Below, piece after piece: positions 15,250 to 23,949 of a stretch of 64,000 nt of DNA. Source of the stretch: Eubacterium sp. (GTDB lineage: Bacteria; Bacillota; Clostridia; Lachnospirales; Lachnospiraceae). The translations under genes and the position numbers were made by a program. Below the pieces are notes generated by a model, which saw only the letters and a list, made by a program, of their open reading frames with translations, made no database searches and had not been told where the DNA came from. Numbering within the stretch: the first letter of the stretch is position 1; each line of letters begins with the position of its first letter. The stretch is taken from positions 61,387-125,386 of the forward strand of contig JAFRHL010000011.1 in NCBI GenBank assembly GCA_017433295.1, written 5' to 3'.

Positions 15250-16300
15250 ATCGTTCACGAAGTTGTACTTTTCCTGCGGCCTGACGTCGTCTTTCATCCT
15301 CCATAGCCGCATAATGCTTTCTGGTTGTATTTACATCACTGTGACCCAGGACATCGGCAACCAGATAGATATCTCCGGTTTCCTTGTAGAGCTGAGTACC
15401 GTAGGTACTCCTGAGCTTGTGCGGAGTAATGTTTTTTAAGGTAGTCACCGTTCTGGCATATTTTTTTACCAGGTTCTCCACAGCCCTTACACTGATGCGG
15501 CTTTTCTGCATGGAAAGAAAGAGGGCATCTTCAGACCCTTCTTTCGGCATGATCAGTTCCCGCTCGTCTAAGTAATTACTCAGGGCTTCGGCCACTTCCT
15601 CACCGAAGTAAAGAATCACTTCAGCGCCGCCTTTCCTGTGAATCTTCATACCATTCGTAGAAAAGTCAAGATCTGTGATATCAAGGCCAACACATTCGGA
15701 TACCCGGATACCGGTACCCAGAAGAAGAGTAAGGATAGCCAGATCCCGTGTCCTGGTCTTATTATGATATCTTTGCTGAGATTTTGTCAGTTTATCTCCC
15801 TGTTCTACCGAGTCCAAAAGCTTTGCGATCTCGTCAACCTCAAGGCGTATGATGGCATGCTCATGACGTTTTGGCATATTCAGGAGACTGGCTGTGTTAT
15901 TTTGAATCTGCTGCTTACGGTAGAAGAATTTATAAAAGGACCGGATACTGGCAGTTTTCCTCATACGGCCTTTTTCATCATTTGTATGTATGCGGTTTGC
16001 AGGATCCTCATATAATTTAAGGTAATCAAGGTATTCCTCTAATTGAGTAAGAGTCACCCTGTCAAGGACATCCACTGTCCAGGACTGGACCGGGCCGGAA
16101 GCAATCCCCGGATATTCTTCTTTCAGGAACCTGAAAAAGATACGGATATCATAACCGTAGGCAATACGGGTCCTGGAAGATGTGGTCGGTTCTATCCCGC
16201 GGAAGAATTCTTTGCAAAAGGGGGGAAGGTCACGGCAAAGCTTTCTCAGTCGTAATTCATTTTCAATATTAACCTGGTCAGTATATGATGCCTGTTTCAT
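15248..16300 (-). CDS. Tyrosine recombinase, XerC/D-like
   Basis: A 350-residue site-specific recombinase. The N-terminal SAM-like/core-binding domain spans about 1-140. The catalytic set is complete: Arg199 (GTGIRVSE), Lys223 (HRKGG), His294-x2-Arg297 (HKLRST), His320 (LGHSD) and Tyr330. ATG 16300 follows GAGGATAATT at normal distance; the frame extends further up to TTG 16318 without support. It stands next to the SOS locus with its own strong promoter. No phage or plasmid genes or attachment sites lie nearby, so it may be a housekeeping Xer enzyme or an orphan integrase. A dif-like site was not seen. Confidence 0.92.
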   Translation of the reverse strand: MKQASYTDQVNIENELRLRKLCRDLPPFCKEFFRGIEPTTSSRTRIAYGYDIRIFFRFLKEEYPGIASGPVQSWTVDVLDRVTLTQLEEYLDYLKLYEDPANRIHTNDEKGRMRKTASIRSFYKFFYRKQQIQNNTASLLNMPKRHEHAIIRLEVDEIAKLLDSVEQGDKLTKSQQRYHNKTRTRDLAILTLLLGTGIRVSECVGLDITDLDFSTNGMKIHRKGGAEVILYFGEEVAEALSNYLDERELIMPKEGSEDALFLSMQKSRISVRAVENLVKKYARTVTTLKNITPHKLRSTYGTQLYKETGDIYLVADVLGHSDVNTTRKHYAAMEDERRRQAAGKVQLRER

Positions 16301-16336
16301 AATTATCCTCTGAATCAATCGGAATTAGTTTGCTTG

Positions 16337-16366
16337 ATTATATCCCAGAAGACAGTTGTTTGTCAA
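16337..16366 (-). promoter_or_regulatory. Promoter of the tyrosine recombinase
   Basis: On the minus strand TTGACA (16361-16366), an 18-bp spacer and TATAAT (16337-16342). It lies about 36 bp before the ATG at 16300. Confidence 0.85.
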
Positions 16367-16367
16367 T

Positions 16368-16385
16368 GTTATTTGATTAAATAAC
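16368..16385. promoter_or_regulatory. Palindrome abutting the recombinase -35 box
   Basis: GTTATTT-GATT-AAATAAC has perfect 7-bp arms and sits 1 bp upstream of the -35 box. It is a candidate operator for an unknown regulator; LexA is unlikely because no GAAC core is present. Confidence 0.45.
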
Positions 16386-16553
16386 AATATATATTTAATA
16401 TCAGATATCAATCTCATGGGATATTATACCGGCGATCTCCGTCGACTGGTTTCGTCCGGTAACGATTTATGATATAATATACAAACCTGTCATGGGTTTT
16501 AACCAAGGCAATAATAACATGCGTTATTAGATGAGGAGAGTAGAGGCCCTGTC

Positions 16554-17903
16554 ATGAAAAAACTGCTATCTAACCTGTTTATTATTTTTATTCTTACATG
16601 TATCATACTATTATCATACGGATTTCTTCAAAATAAACTGAAGAGCTTTAAACCCCGGGACATATATCATTTTTTTGTTGGTGGAAATTCTTCAGATAAT
16701 ACCCCGGAGGACAGCTCAGACTTTCTGGACGATCCGGATGAATACCGGGCTGTCTGGCTTACATATATAGAATTTAATGCCTACCGCACTTCAGTAAAGA
16801 CGAATAATGAAAAGAACTTTACGAGGTTTTATCAGCATGTTCTGGACAGATGCAAAGCCCTTCACATTAATCATATTATTGTACAGGTCAGGCCCTTTGC
16901 AGACGCCTTATACCGATCAGACTATTATCCATGGGCTGAATGTATCTCCGGGAAACAGGGTCAGGACCCCGGTTATGATCCCCTGGAGGTGATGGTCAGG
17001 CTGACCCATGAGAACCATATGAAGATCGAGGCCTGGATCAACCCCTACAGGATATCATCCGGCGAGGATATCCATGAGCTGGCCGATAATAATCAGGCCC
17101 GCAGGTGGGCTGAAAATCAGGCTGAATCCCGGAATGTCCTGAAGTACGACCATGCTCTTTATTATAATCCGGCTTCGAAACAGGTGCGGAACCTGATTTT
17201 TAATGGTGTAGAGGAGATAGTAGAAGGTTACAGGATAGACGGTATACATATGGATGATTATTTTTATCCGGAGTTTGACGAAACAGATTTCGATAAGGCC
17301 TTTGATGCGCCTGAATACTTATCAGGACTTAAAGAAGGTAAGGTATCCCGGAATATGTCCCTGGCAGACTGGAGACGGTATAATATCAATCAGCTTGTAT
17401 CCGGTATATATAAAAGAGTCCATAAGAAGAATCCTTCCCTGACCTTCGGCATCAGTCCTGCCGGAGAACCGGAAATGCTGCGGAGCAATCTGGCTTACTA
17501 TGCAGACATAGATACCTGGGTATCAAAAAAAGGCTATATTGATTACATTATGCCTCAGATTTACTGGGGATATACCAATAAGGAGGCTCCTTTTAATGAT
17601 ATTATCAATGAGTGGAAGAAGCTGTGTTCCGGTTCATCTGTTAAGCTCTATGCCGGCCTGCAGCTGTACCGGCTTGGTATCACGGATAAAAGCCAGTCGG
17701 ATTACAAAGAACTCCAGACTGCCGATGTTACCAAAAAGCAACTGAAGCAGGTTAGTAAGGATAAAAAGGTTGATGGGTTTTCCCTATTTAGTTTTCAATA
17801 TCTGGACGCGGAGAATGATGAGTATCATTTTGAATCATCAGAATATTCAAATTTAAGGAAAAATATTCTGAAAGATGTGTGCAGCTATATTGAAAATAAA
17901 TAA
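16554..17903 (+). CDS. GHL10-type (DUF187/YngK-like) glycoside hydrolase
   Basis: A 449-residue protein with an N-terminal membrane segment (about 4-24), suggesting a signal anchor, and a TIM-barrel typical of family-10-like hydrolases: EYRAVWLTYIEFNAY at the start, HIIVQVRPFADALYRS, KIEAWINPYRI and DGIHMDDYFYP, whose acidic residues probably form the active site. Homologues such as YngK are secreted and act on envelope polysaccharide, but the substrate is not known. AGAGG lies 7 nt before the ATG. The lipoprotein gene follows after 41 bp. Confidence 0.88.
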   Translation: MKKLLSNLFIIFILTCIILLSYGFLQNKLKSFKPRDIYHFFVGGNSSDNTPEDSSDFLDDPDEYRAVWLTYIEFNAYRTSVKTNNEKNFTRFYQHVLDRCKALHINHIIVQVRPFADALYRSDYYPWAECISGKQGQDPGYDPLEVMVRLTHENHMKIEAWINPYRISSGEDIHELADNNQARRWAENQAESRNVLKYDHALYYNPASKQVRNLIFNGVEEIVEGYRIDGIHMDDYFYPEFDETDFDKAFDAPEYLSGLKEGKVSRNMSLADWRRYNINQLVSGIYKRVHKKNPSLTFGISPAGEPEMLRSNLAYYADIDTWVSKKGYIDYIMPQIYWGYTNKEAPFNDIINEWKKLCSGSSVKLYAGLQLYRLGITDKSQSDYKELQTADVTKKQLKQVSKDKKVDGFSLFSFQYLDAENDEYHFESSEYSNLRKNILKDVCSYIENK

Positions 17904-17944
17904 AAATTTGTTTATAATTAATTGCATAAAAGGAAGTGAACTCA

Positions 17945-18928
17945 ATGAGGCAGATAATGAAAAAAAGAATGGCAGGTATTCTGGTATTTTCCCTGCTTGC
18001 CGCAATGCTTACGGCCTGCGGAACGAAAAAGGAATCAGGGATCCGGTATCATTTCGCGGACAGGGAGGAGGCGGTTTCTTGTTATCTTGGGAATGAGGAA
18101 TATTTTAAAGGTTACAGTCCCTGCGATATTCAGTACAGGACCCAGGACAGCAACGGCACCCTGGAAGAAGTGAAAGAATTCGGGGCTTCACAGATGCAAG
18201 AGTTCACTGATGAAGATAAGGAATGTCTGAAAAAGGTATTGGAGGAAATGGAAGCTGATCTGAAAGACCACGGGTACAGGCTTCCTGATCTGGAAGAGAT
18301 CACATTTATAAAGTCCAGCCAGAAGGAAGAGTGCGGCAGTGCGGCATATACACATGAGACTCAGATTTATCTGGGGCAGTATATGGTAGACTTTCTCTCC
18401 TCGGAGGATGAGGAGGAGCGATTATTTGGAAAGTCTATTCTCTGGCATGAGATATTCCATTGTCTGACCAGGAACAATCCGGATTTCAGGAAGGATATGT
18501 ACCAGATCATCCATTTTACGGTACAGGATGAGGAATATCAGATTCCACCGGAACTCTTTAAGCAGTACATATCAAATCCGGATGTACCCCAACATAATTC
18601 ATATGCAACTTTTAAGATCCATGGTAAAAACGTTGACTGTTTTACGGTACTTATTGCTGAAAAACCATTCGAGAAAGAAGGAGATTCTTTTTTCGATTCG
18701 ATGAAAACAGCCCTTGTGGCTACAGATGGAAGCAATGCCTGCTATAAGATGGAGGATGCTGATAATTTCTGGGAGGTCTTTGGCAGGAATACAGAGTATG
18801 TCATTGATCCGGAAGAATGTATGGCGGACAATTTCGGCTTGACCTTAACATACGGTGCAGATGGAATGGAATATAAGAATCCTGAGATCATAAAGGCAAT
18901 TCAGGATTATTTATCAGCAGATCACTGA
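17945..18928 (+). CDS. Lipoprotein with HExxH zinc-peptidase motif, unknown family
   Basis: A 327-residue protein. It starts with a lipoprotein signal: KKRMAGILVFSLLAAM then L-T-A-Cys25, so it should be lipid-anchored outside the cell. The second half has HEIFH (168-172), and much later ECMADNF (290-296), where a Glu or Asp could be the third metal ligand of a gluzincin-like site. ATG 17945 follows AAGGAAG by 8 nt; a GTG at 17936 is less likely. It follows the GHL10 hydrolase and ends at a strong terminator. I do not recognise a named family; peptidase activity is inferred from the motif. Confidence 0.8.
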   Translation: MRQIMKKRMAGILVFSLLAAMLTACGTKKESGIRYHFADREEAVSCYLGNEEYFKGYSPCDIQYRTQDSNGTLEEVKEFGASQMQEFTDEDKECLKKVLEEMEADLKDHGYRLPDLEEITFIKSSQKEECGSAAYTHETQIYLGQYMVDFLSSEDEEERLFGKSILWHEIFHCLTRNNPDFRKDMYQIIHFTVQDEEYQIPPELFKQYISNPDVPQHNSYATFKIHGKNVDCFTVLIAEKPFEKEGDSFFDSMKTALVATDGSNACYKMEDADNFWEVFGRNTEYVIDPEECMADNFGLTLTYGADGMEYKNPEIIKAIQDYLSADH

Positions 18929-18996
18929 ATCAATCGAAATCGCCGAGGTGATTTCGCGCGAGTTGCGTAATGGAAGGCAGATAAAAAGAGTATAAA

Positions 18997-19046
18997 AAAC
19001 AAGCCTGACTTTGACCCCTGTAGTCATTATCAGGCTTGTTTTTTAT
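18997..19046. terminator. Bidirectional terminator
   Basis: AAACAAGCCTGA pairs with TCAGGCTTGTTT around a 21-nt loop, followed by TTTTTAT on the plus side and by TTTTATACTC on the minus side. It lies between the lipoprotein gene and a small convergent gene. Confidence 0.85.
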
Positions 19047-19054
19047 GTACCCTT

Positions 19055-19216
19055 TCATGATCTGAAAAGATTTCCAAGTCTTTCAAGGAATCTCTTAGAG
19101 GGAGCTGTCAACTGTGAGAACTGTTCACAATAATCATAACGCTCTGAGTTCATCCAACCCGGCCTGTATTCTGATAAGTTATGTTTTTCATAAATAAATG
19201 CGCTGTAGATTGACAT
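19055..19216 (-). CDS. 53-residue protein, unknown function
   Basis: A small frame with AGGAGGAAGG 6 nt before its ATG, a plausible promoter (TTGCAT, 16-bp spacer, TATAAA) just upstream, and a terminator just downstream, so it looks like a real gene. The protein has no membrane segment; it begins MSIYSAFIYEKHNLSEYRP and ends with a basic SKRFLERLGNLFRS that could form an amphipathic helix. The family is unknown to me. Confidence 0.65.
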   Translation of the reverse strand: MSIYSAFIYEKHNLSEYRPGWMNSERYDYCEQFSQLTAPSKRFLERLGNLFRS

Positions 19217-19368
19217 TTTTCCTTCCTCCTGTTATCTTCTTTATAGCAAGTTCTTGTTCTTATGCAACTAGAATACCATATTAAATTGGGAAATCAATGG
19301 GCTGTAAGCTAGAATAATGAGATTATATTAGTGCTGTAAGCACAAGAGAGAAGAGGAGAGGAATTGTC

Positions 19369-20547
19369 ATGGGATTTACCATAGAAGATATGCTGACCCT
19401 GACAGGCGACCGTTATCAGATGTCCATGATTGCCGGCAACAGGGGCTGGTCCAACTCCATAAGCTGGGTGCTGATGGTTGAGGACTTTACCATTTTACGG
19501 AATTTTGTCGGCAAGGAGCTGGCTGTCACCATGGGTATGGGTTTTGAGAGCCAGGAGAAGCTTCTTACACTGATCCGTCAGCTCAGCGCCCGTCATGCGG
19601 CAGGGCTGATAATCAATACAGGAGTCTATATTGACAGGATTTCGCAGCCTATCATTGACTTATGCAATGACCTGGGCCTGCCTTTGCTGATTGTGCCCTG
19701 GGATATCTATATAGCGGAAATGATCAAAGACCTGAGTGTACGTATCTTCCTTCAGGGTATGACGGACGAGCAGATCAGCGTGGCTTTTATCAAGGCTATT
19801 GCTTCACCGGATCTGGCAGCAGCCGCGAAACAGGATCTGCTGCAGTATTATGATGTGGATGGCGTTTTTCAGATCATTCTTCTGAATACACCGGGTCTTG
19901 ACACCATGGATACGGTGGAACGAAAAAGGATTGGTTATCGGATGGAGCTCTTTCTGGAAAATATTACCCATAATTGCAGTTTCTTTTATTACGATGGCAG
20001 CTTTGTCCTGGTTTGCAATGATATTCCTCCGGATGTGACGGACCAGGTTATCCGGGAGTTTCAACGGCGGATGCATCTTAAAATGCCTGAGTTGAGATTT
20101 TATATCGGTATCGGAAGCCGCCTGAAGAATCTGGAGAGTCTGGGCACCGCCTATCAGAGGGCTAGGGCAGCCCTGGATATGGCCCTTATTACAGAGAAAA
20201 ACTGTATAAGTTTTGACCAGATGGGTATCTACCGGCTGCTTTATCTGATTCCGGATAAGGAACTTCTCCGGGAAATGAGTGAGGATCTGCTTATGCCTCT
20301 GATCCAATATGATAAGAAGCATGACAGCCAGTTTCTGGAGACGCTGGAAAACTATCTGACTCTGGAAGGCAGTTTTATGGCTATGTCCGAGAAGATGTTT
20401 ATCCATCGTAATACCCTTATGTACCGAATGAACAGGATAAAGAAGCTGCTGGGCACGGACCTTACCACATCAGAAGAAAAGCTCAGCTATCAGATCGCCT
20501 GCCTGATCATGCATATGGGGCAGATTCCTGATGCAACTCTGCGTTAA
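19369..20547 (+). CDS. PucR-family transcriptional regulator
   Basis: A 392-residue regulator. The N-terminal PucR domain starts TIEDMLTLTGDRYQMSMIAGNRG and has VLMVEDFTILRNFVG. A GGDEF-related central domain follows, and the C-terminal HTH (FMAMSEKMFIHRNTLMYRMN) binds DNA. Members often control purine or amino acid catabolism or react to a small ligand, but no such genes are adjacent, so its targets are likely elsewhere. GAGGAGAGG lies 6 nt before the ATG. Upstream there is a possible promoter (TTGGGA, 18-bp spacer, TAGAAT near 19310) and a short GTGCT/AGCAC hairpin at 19331. Confidence 0.92.
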   Translation: MGFTIEDMLTLTGDRYQMSMIAGNRGWSNSISWVLMVEDFTILRNFVGKELAVTMGMGFESQEKLLTLIRQLSARHAAGLIINTGVYIDRISQPIIDLCNDLGLPLLIVPWDIYIAEMIKDLSVRIFLQGMTDEQISVAFIKAIASPDLAAAAKQDLLQYYDVDGVFQIILLNTPGLDTMDTVERKRIGYRMELFLENITHNCSFFYYDGSFVLVCNDIPPDVTDQVIREFQRRMHLKMPELRFYIGIGSRLKNLESLGTAYQRARAALDMALITEKNCISFDQMGIYRLLYLIPDKELLREMSEDLLMPLIQYDKKHDSQFLETLENYLTLEGSFMAMSEKMFIHRNTLMYRMNRIKKLLGTDLTTSEEKLSYQIACLIMHMGQIPDATLR

Positions 20548-20580
20548 AGTTGAGTTTTGCGAATAGTTTAATATATCTTC

Positions 20581-20625
20581 TCCTGCGGGTGACAAAAAGC
20601 CCGCAGGATTCCACTTTTTAATAAA
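20581..20625 (+). terminator. Terminator of the PucR regulator gene
   Basis: TCCTGCGGG pairs with CCCGCAGGA around a 10-nt loop, followed after six bases by a T run. Confidence 0.75.
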
Positions 20626-20641
20626 GCAGCTCTTACTGTTA

Positions 20642-21775
20642 TTATCCTGAAAAAAAGCTGTCCAGCAGCAGCCAGTTAGCCCGAAATAAATTCATAATGT
20701 TCCAGTAGCCGGCGCCTCCAAGTCCAAACTCCCGTATCAGGGAAAACTTTGCTTCCAGGCTCCTGACATCCTCAAACCATACTTCGTGCTCACCGGAGGC
20801 CAGTCTGTAAGTATAACTGGGAGAAGCCGCAGTCTGGTCAAAACGGATGGGGACGCCATACTGGACGGCCCGCTGCCTGGCTTCAATACTCCCCAGTGTC
20901 ATTGCCCTGGTCTCCCCTTTAATAAAAGGCAAAGGCCAGTCATAACCATAATTGGGGATGCCCATGTTGATCTTTTTTGCCGGTATTTCAGTCAATGCAT
21001 ATTCCACAACCTGTCTCACATTTCTTATGGGAGCTACAGCCATGGGTGGTCCGTATGTATAACCCCATTCATAGGTCATAAGAAGAACGTAGTCTGCTGC
21101 CGCGCCCAGAGCAGGATAATCTTTTCCTTCATACAAAAGTCCCTGCTGGTCTGCAGAGGTTTTCGGAGCCAGGGCGACAGAAACCGGGAAGCCCAGTTCA
21201 CCTACTGCGGATCTCACTTCTCTTACAAAATCTGTAAATCCATCCCTGTCTTCTGCCAGGATATATTCAAAATCTATGTCAACTCCTTCAAAACCACGAT
21301 CGATGATCTGGTCCCTGATCTGGCCGATGAGCCGGTCACGACTGTCCTTCTGCTGCACGATCCGGCTGATCAGGTAATTATTAAACCTTCCGTCGGGTCC
21401 GAAGGGAGCCAGGGTAAGGATCGGAGCTGTACCATATTCCTTTGCCAGTGAAATCATCCAGCCATCCGGCAGGTTTGGAAATACAAGGTCCCCTTCTTCA
21501 GTAAATCCATAGGAAAAGATATAGAGATCTGAGAGCCAGGGCAAAGTCTGTTGCAGAACATATCTGCTTATAAAGGGATAAGCATATCCCCCTGTTCTTA
21601 TCTCCCTTTGCGACGGTTCTGCCGGGTTCTGGTCTCCGATGTAGAGAGCTTCTCCCGGTGTCAGAGAATATGGATAGGGTATCTGATTGTCATAACTGAT
21701 GGAAAGAGGGTCCGCGCCGTATAAAGCGGCAATCTGATCCAGAGTGTCGCCGGGGTTAACCACATAAATTGACAT
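20642..21775 (-). CDS. LysM-GH18 hydrolase, SleL/YaaH-like
   Basis: A 377-residue protein: one LysM domain (about 2-47; YVVNPGDTLDQIAALYG) then a glycoside hydrolase 18 barrel with the signature Asp166-x-Asp168-x-Glu170 (GVDIDFE), Glu170 being the catalytic acid. SleL/YaaH enzymes cut muramic-lactam-containing spore cortex; this one has a single LysM. No signal peptide is visible, as in spore-coat SleL. I take ATG 21775, which begins the LysM as in homologues; the frame extends to TTG 21826, but the leading residues match nothing and no strong ribosome site is seen in either case. Confidence 0.85.
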   Translation of the reverse strand: MSIYVVNPGDTLDQIAALYGADPLSISYDNQIPYPYSLTPGEALYIGDQNPAEPSQREIRTGGYAYPFISRYVLQQTLPWLSDLYIFSYGFTEEGDLVFPNLPDGWMISLAKEYGTAPILTLAPFGPDGRFNNYLISRIVQQKDSRDRLIGQIRDQIIDRGFEGVDIDFEYILAEDRDGFTDFVREVRSAVGELGFPVSVALAPKTSADQQGLLYEGKDYPALGAAADYVLLMTYEWGYTYGPPMAVAPIRNVRQVVEYALTEIPAKKINMGIPNYGYDWPLPFIKGETRAMTLGSIEARQRAVQYGVPIRFDQTAASPSYTYRLASGEHEVWFEDVRSLEAKFSLIREFGLGGAGYWNIMNLFRANWLLLDSFFSG

Positions 21776-21826
21776 AACAGTAATCGGAATCTTTCTGTCT
21801 GAATATTTTATTATCATAATATGCAA

Positions 21827-21854
21827 AAAACGGCAGATATGACTCTGCCGTTTT
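21827..21854 (-). terminator. Terminator of the phosphorelay operon
   Basis: AAAACGGCAGA pairs with TCTGCCGTTTT around a 6-nt loop; on the minus strand a T6 run follows. It lies 27 bp after the HPt gene. Confidence 0.9.
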
Positions 21855-21880
21855 CTTTTTAGCTAATGTGGATCGCAATA

Positions 21881-22249
21881 TCATCCATTCTCATACTGAT
21901 GGATAGCTTCCACTGTTTTCTTATAAACACTCTCAATCTCCTGGAGCTTTTCGTTTATTTCCTCGTCAGACAGCTTACGGCTGTTTCCCGCGCGGTATTC
22001 TTCCGCAATCTCCGAAGCAGCGTCAGCCAGGCGGGTCAGCCCGAGATTAGAACATACCCCCTTGACAGCGTGGGCACATTCAAAAAGCTGTACAGGATCC
22101 TTTTCCTTTCCTGCTTCGATCAGCTTATCCACAACGCCGTTTTTGGTGAGCTTTCGGATATGCTTATCCATCAGCTTTTCCATACGAAGAACACGAATAG
22201 CCTGATCATAATTTCCGTCGATATTCTGGTATAATTCCTGTAATGTCAT
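21881..22249 (-). CDS. HPt phosphotransfer protein
   Basis: A 122-residue four-helix HPt protein. The phospho-accepting His60 lies in CAHAVKGVCSNLGL, the H-x2-K-G pattern of the family. It is the third gene of an operon (hybrid kinase, response regulator with EAL, HPt), starting 2 bp after the regulator gene. It most likely carries phosphate from the kinase's receiver domain to the response regulator; which way it flows is inferred. Confidence 0.9.
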   Translation of the reverse strand: MTLQELYQNIDGNYDQAIRVLRMEKLMDKHIRKLTKNGVVDKLIEAGKEKDPVQLFECAHAVKGVCSNLGLTRLADAASEIAEEYRAGNSRKLSDEEINEKLQEIESVYKKTVEAIHQYENG

Positions 22250-22251
22250 TT

Positions 22252-23949
22252 TTATCTATTCCTTTCAATTTCTTTTTCTTTTATTATGAGTGCCTCGAAT
22301 TCCCCGGCGGGAACCGGACGTGAAAAATAGTAACCCTGGACCAGATTGCAGCCGGCTTTTTTAAGGAGGTCCAGCTGTCCTTCGGTCTCCACACCCTCTG
22401 CAACAACATTCAGATTTAAGTATCTGGAGATGTCCAGAATAAGATTAACGAGCCGCAGGTCCGTTTCGCTCTCCTCAATATTGCGGATAAACTTCATGTC
22501 CATCTTCAGCACATCGATGGGCATATCGGAAAGCATATTAAGGGAGGAATAGCCTGAGCCGAAATCATCCATTTCTATCTCAAAGCCCTTCCGCCTCAGA
22601 CAGCGGATCACTTCAAGCATGGCCCTGGCATTATCTGTACAGGCGGATTCTGTAATCTCCAGTTTCACATCCCGGTAATCCAGACCGTTATCTGTAATAA
22701 GATGCGTGAGCCTGTCAATAAGGGTAGAATCAAATATATCGGTCCTGGAAAGATTTACGGAAACCGGCAGGGTAAAATCAAACCTTCTCTTCCACTCTGC
22801 CACCTGCCGGGCTGCATTCTGCCATACATAGTTATCAACAATATTGATTAGTCCGTTGCCCTCAAACAGGGGAACAAACTGTCCCGGAGAGATCATGCCC
22901 AGCTCCGGATGCTTCCACCGGATCAGTGCTTCCGCACTGCTCAGTCTGGGAGGATCACACTGGATATCATACTTAGGCTGATAAAAGACCGTAAACTGAT
23001 GTTCTTCCACTGCAGCATTCAGGTCGTTTAAGAGCTGTCTGTCAAACTGTTCTTTCTTCCTCATGTCTTCATCATAAAACATCAGGGGGTTCTGATAGTT
23101 TCCCCTGACCTTATTACAGGCAGCCCTGGCTCTGTCAAACTGCAGAATGGGTTCTACCCCTTTACTCCAGGACATGATACCCATACGCAGATGAATATCG
23201 ACATTGGGAGAAATTGTGTTGATATCTTCCTGGAAACGGGTAAGCAGTGCCTGGTAGTCAGGCTGTCTGATGCAGTATATATTAAACTGGTCTGCATCTA
23301 AACGGCTGGCTATTCCCTCTGTTTCAGAAAGAAAAGTACGGATTTCGCTGCCGATCTTTTTCAGGATCTCATCACCAAATTCCCGGCCGTTCACGGCATT
23401 GATGGTATGGAACTGCTCAATATTAAGGACAACGGAATCCATTTGCAGCTCAGGATGAAACTTGTAGATCCTGTTTGCATATTCAAAGAAAAAGTTCCTG
23501 CTGTAAAGCATGGTAAGACGGTCGTGCTCTGCTGCGGAAATAAGCTGCCGTCCTTCACTCAGTTCAATGATCCGGCCAACACGGGCAAGTATCACTTCAT
23601 GGGTGTCAAATGGCTTGGTAATAAAATCGGCTGCTCCCAGCTGAAGAGCCTGAAGTTCTGCATCCTTTTCCGCTGTCAGAACAATGATGGGTATACTCTT
23701 AAGGTATTCATGCTCGCGGACATACTCAAGGACCTGAAATCCGGTCATCACCGGCATTACCAGATCCAGCAGAACAATAGATAGTTTTTCTGCGTGTTTC
23801 TCCATCGCCTCAATGGCTTCTTTACCATTTGTGGCATATAAAATATCATAATCGTCTTCCAGGATGATACCCAGTACATCTCTGTTGATCTCATAGTCAT
23901 CCACGACCAGTACAAGATGGGTCCGTTGAATATTTTTTGAACTGATCAT
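22252..23949 (-). CDS. Response regulator with degenerate GGDEF and EAL domains, c-di-GMP phosphodiesterase
   Basis: A 565-residue protein: receiver domain (about 10-130; Asp62 in LLDLVMP, Lys112), a GGDEF-like domain with LDADQF in place of GGDEF (so no diguanylate cyclase activity expected), and an EAL domain. The EAL domain keeps AEALIRW, ITESACTDN, MDDFGSGYSS and VAEGVET, which should make it an active c-di-GMP phosphodiesterase. It overlaps the kinase gene by ATGA and precedes the HPt gene. Phosphorylation of Asp62 probably tunes the EAL activity. Confidence 0.92.
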   Translation of the reverse strand: MISSKNIQRTHLVLVVDDYEINRDVLGIILEDDYDILYATNGKEAIEAMEKHAEKLSIVLLDLVMPVMTGFQVLEYVREHEYLKSIPIIVLTAEKDAELQALQLGAADFITKPFDTHEVILARVGRIIELSEGRQLISAAEHDRLTMLYSRNFFFEYANRIYKFHPELQMDSVVLNIEQFHTINAVNGREFGDEILKKIGSEIRTFLSETEGIASRLDADQFNIYCIRQPDYQALLTRFQEDINTISPNVDIHLRMGIMSWSKGVEPILQFDRARAACNKVRGNYQNPLMFYDEDMRKKEQFDRQLLNDLNAAVEEHQFTVFYQPKYDIQCDPPRLSSAEALIRWKHPELGMISPGQFVPLFEGNGLINIVDNYVWQNAARQVAEWKRRFDFTLPVSVNLSRTDIFDSTLIDRLTHLITDNGLDYRDVKLEITESACTDNARAMLEVIRCLRRKGFEIEMDDFGSGYSSLNMLSDMPIDVLKMDMKFIRNIEESETDLRLVNLILDISRYLNLNVVAEGVETEGQLDLLKKAGCNLVQGYYFSRPVPAGEFEALIIKEKEIERNR

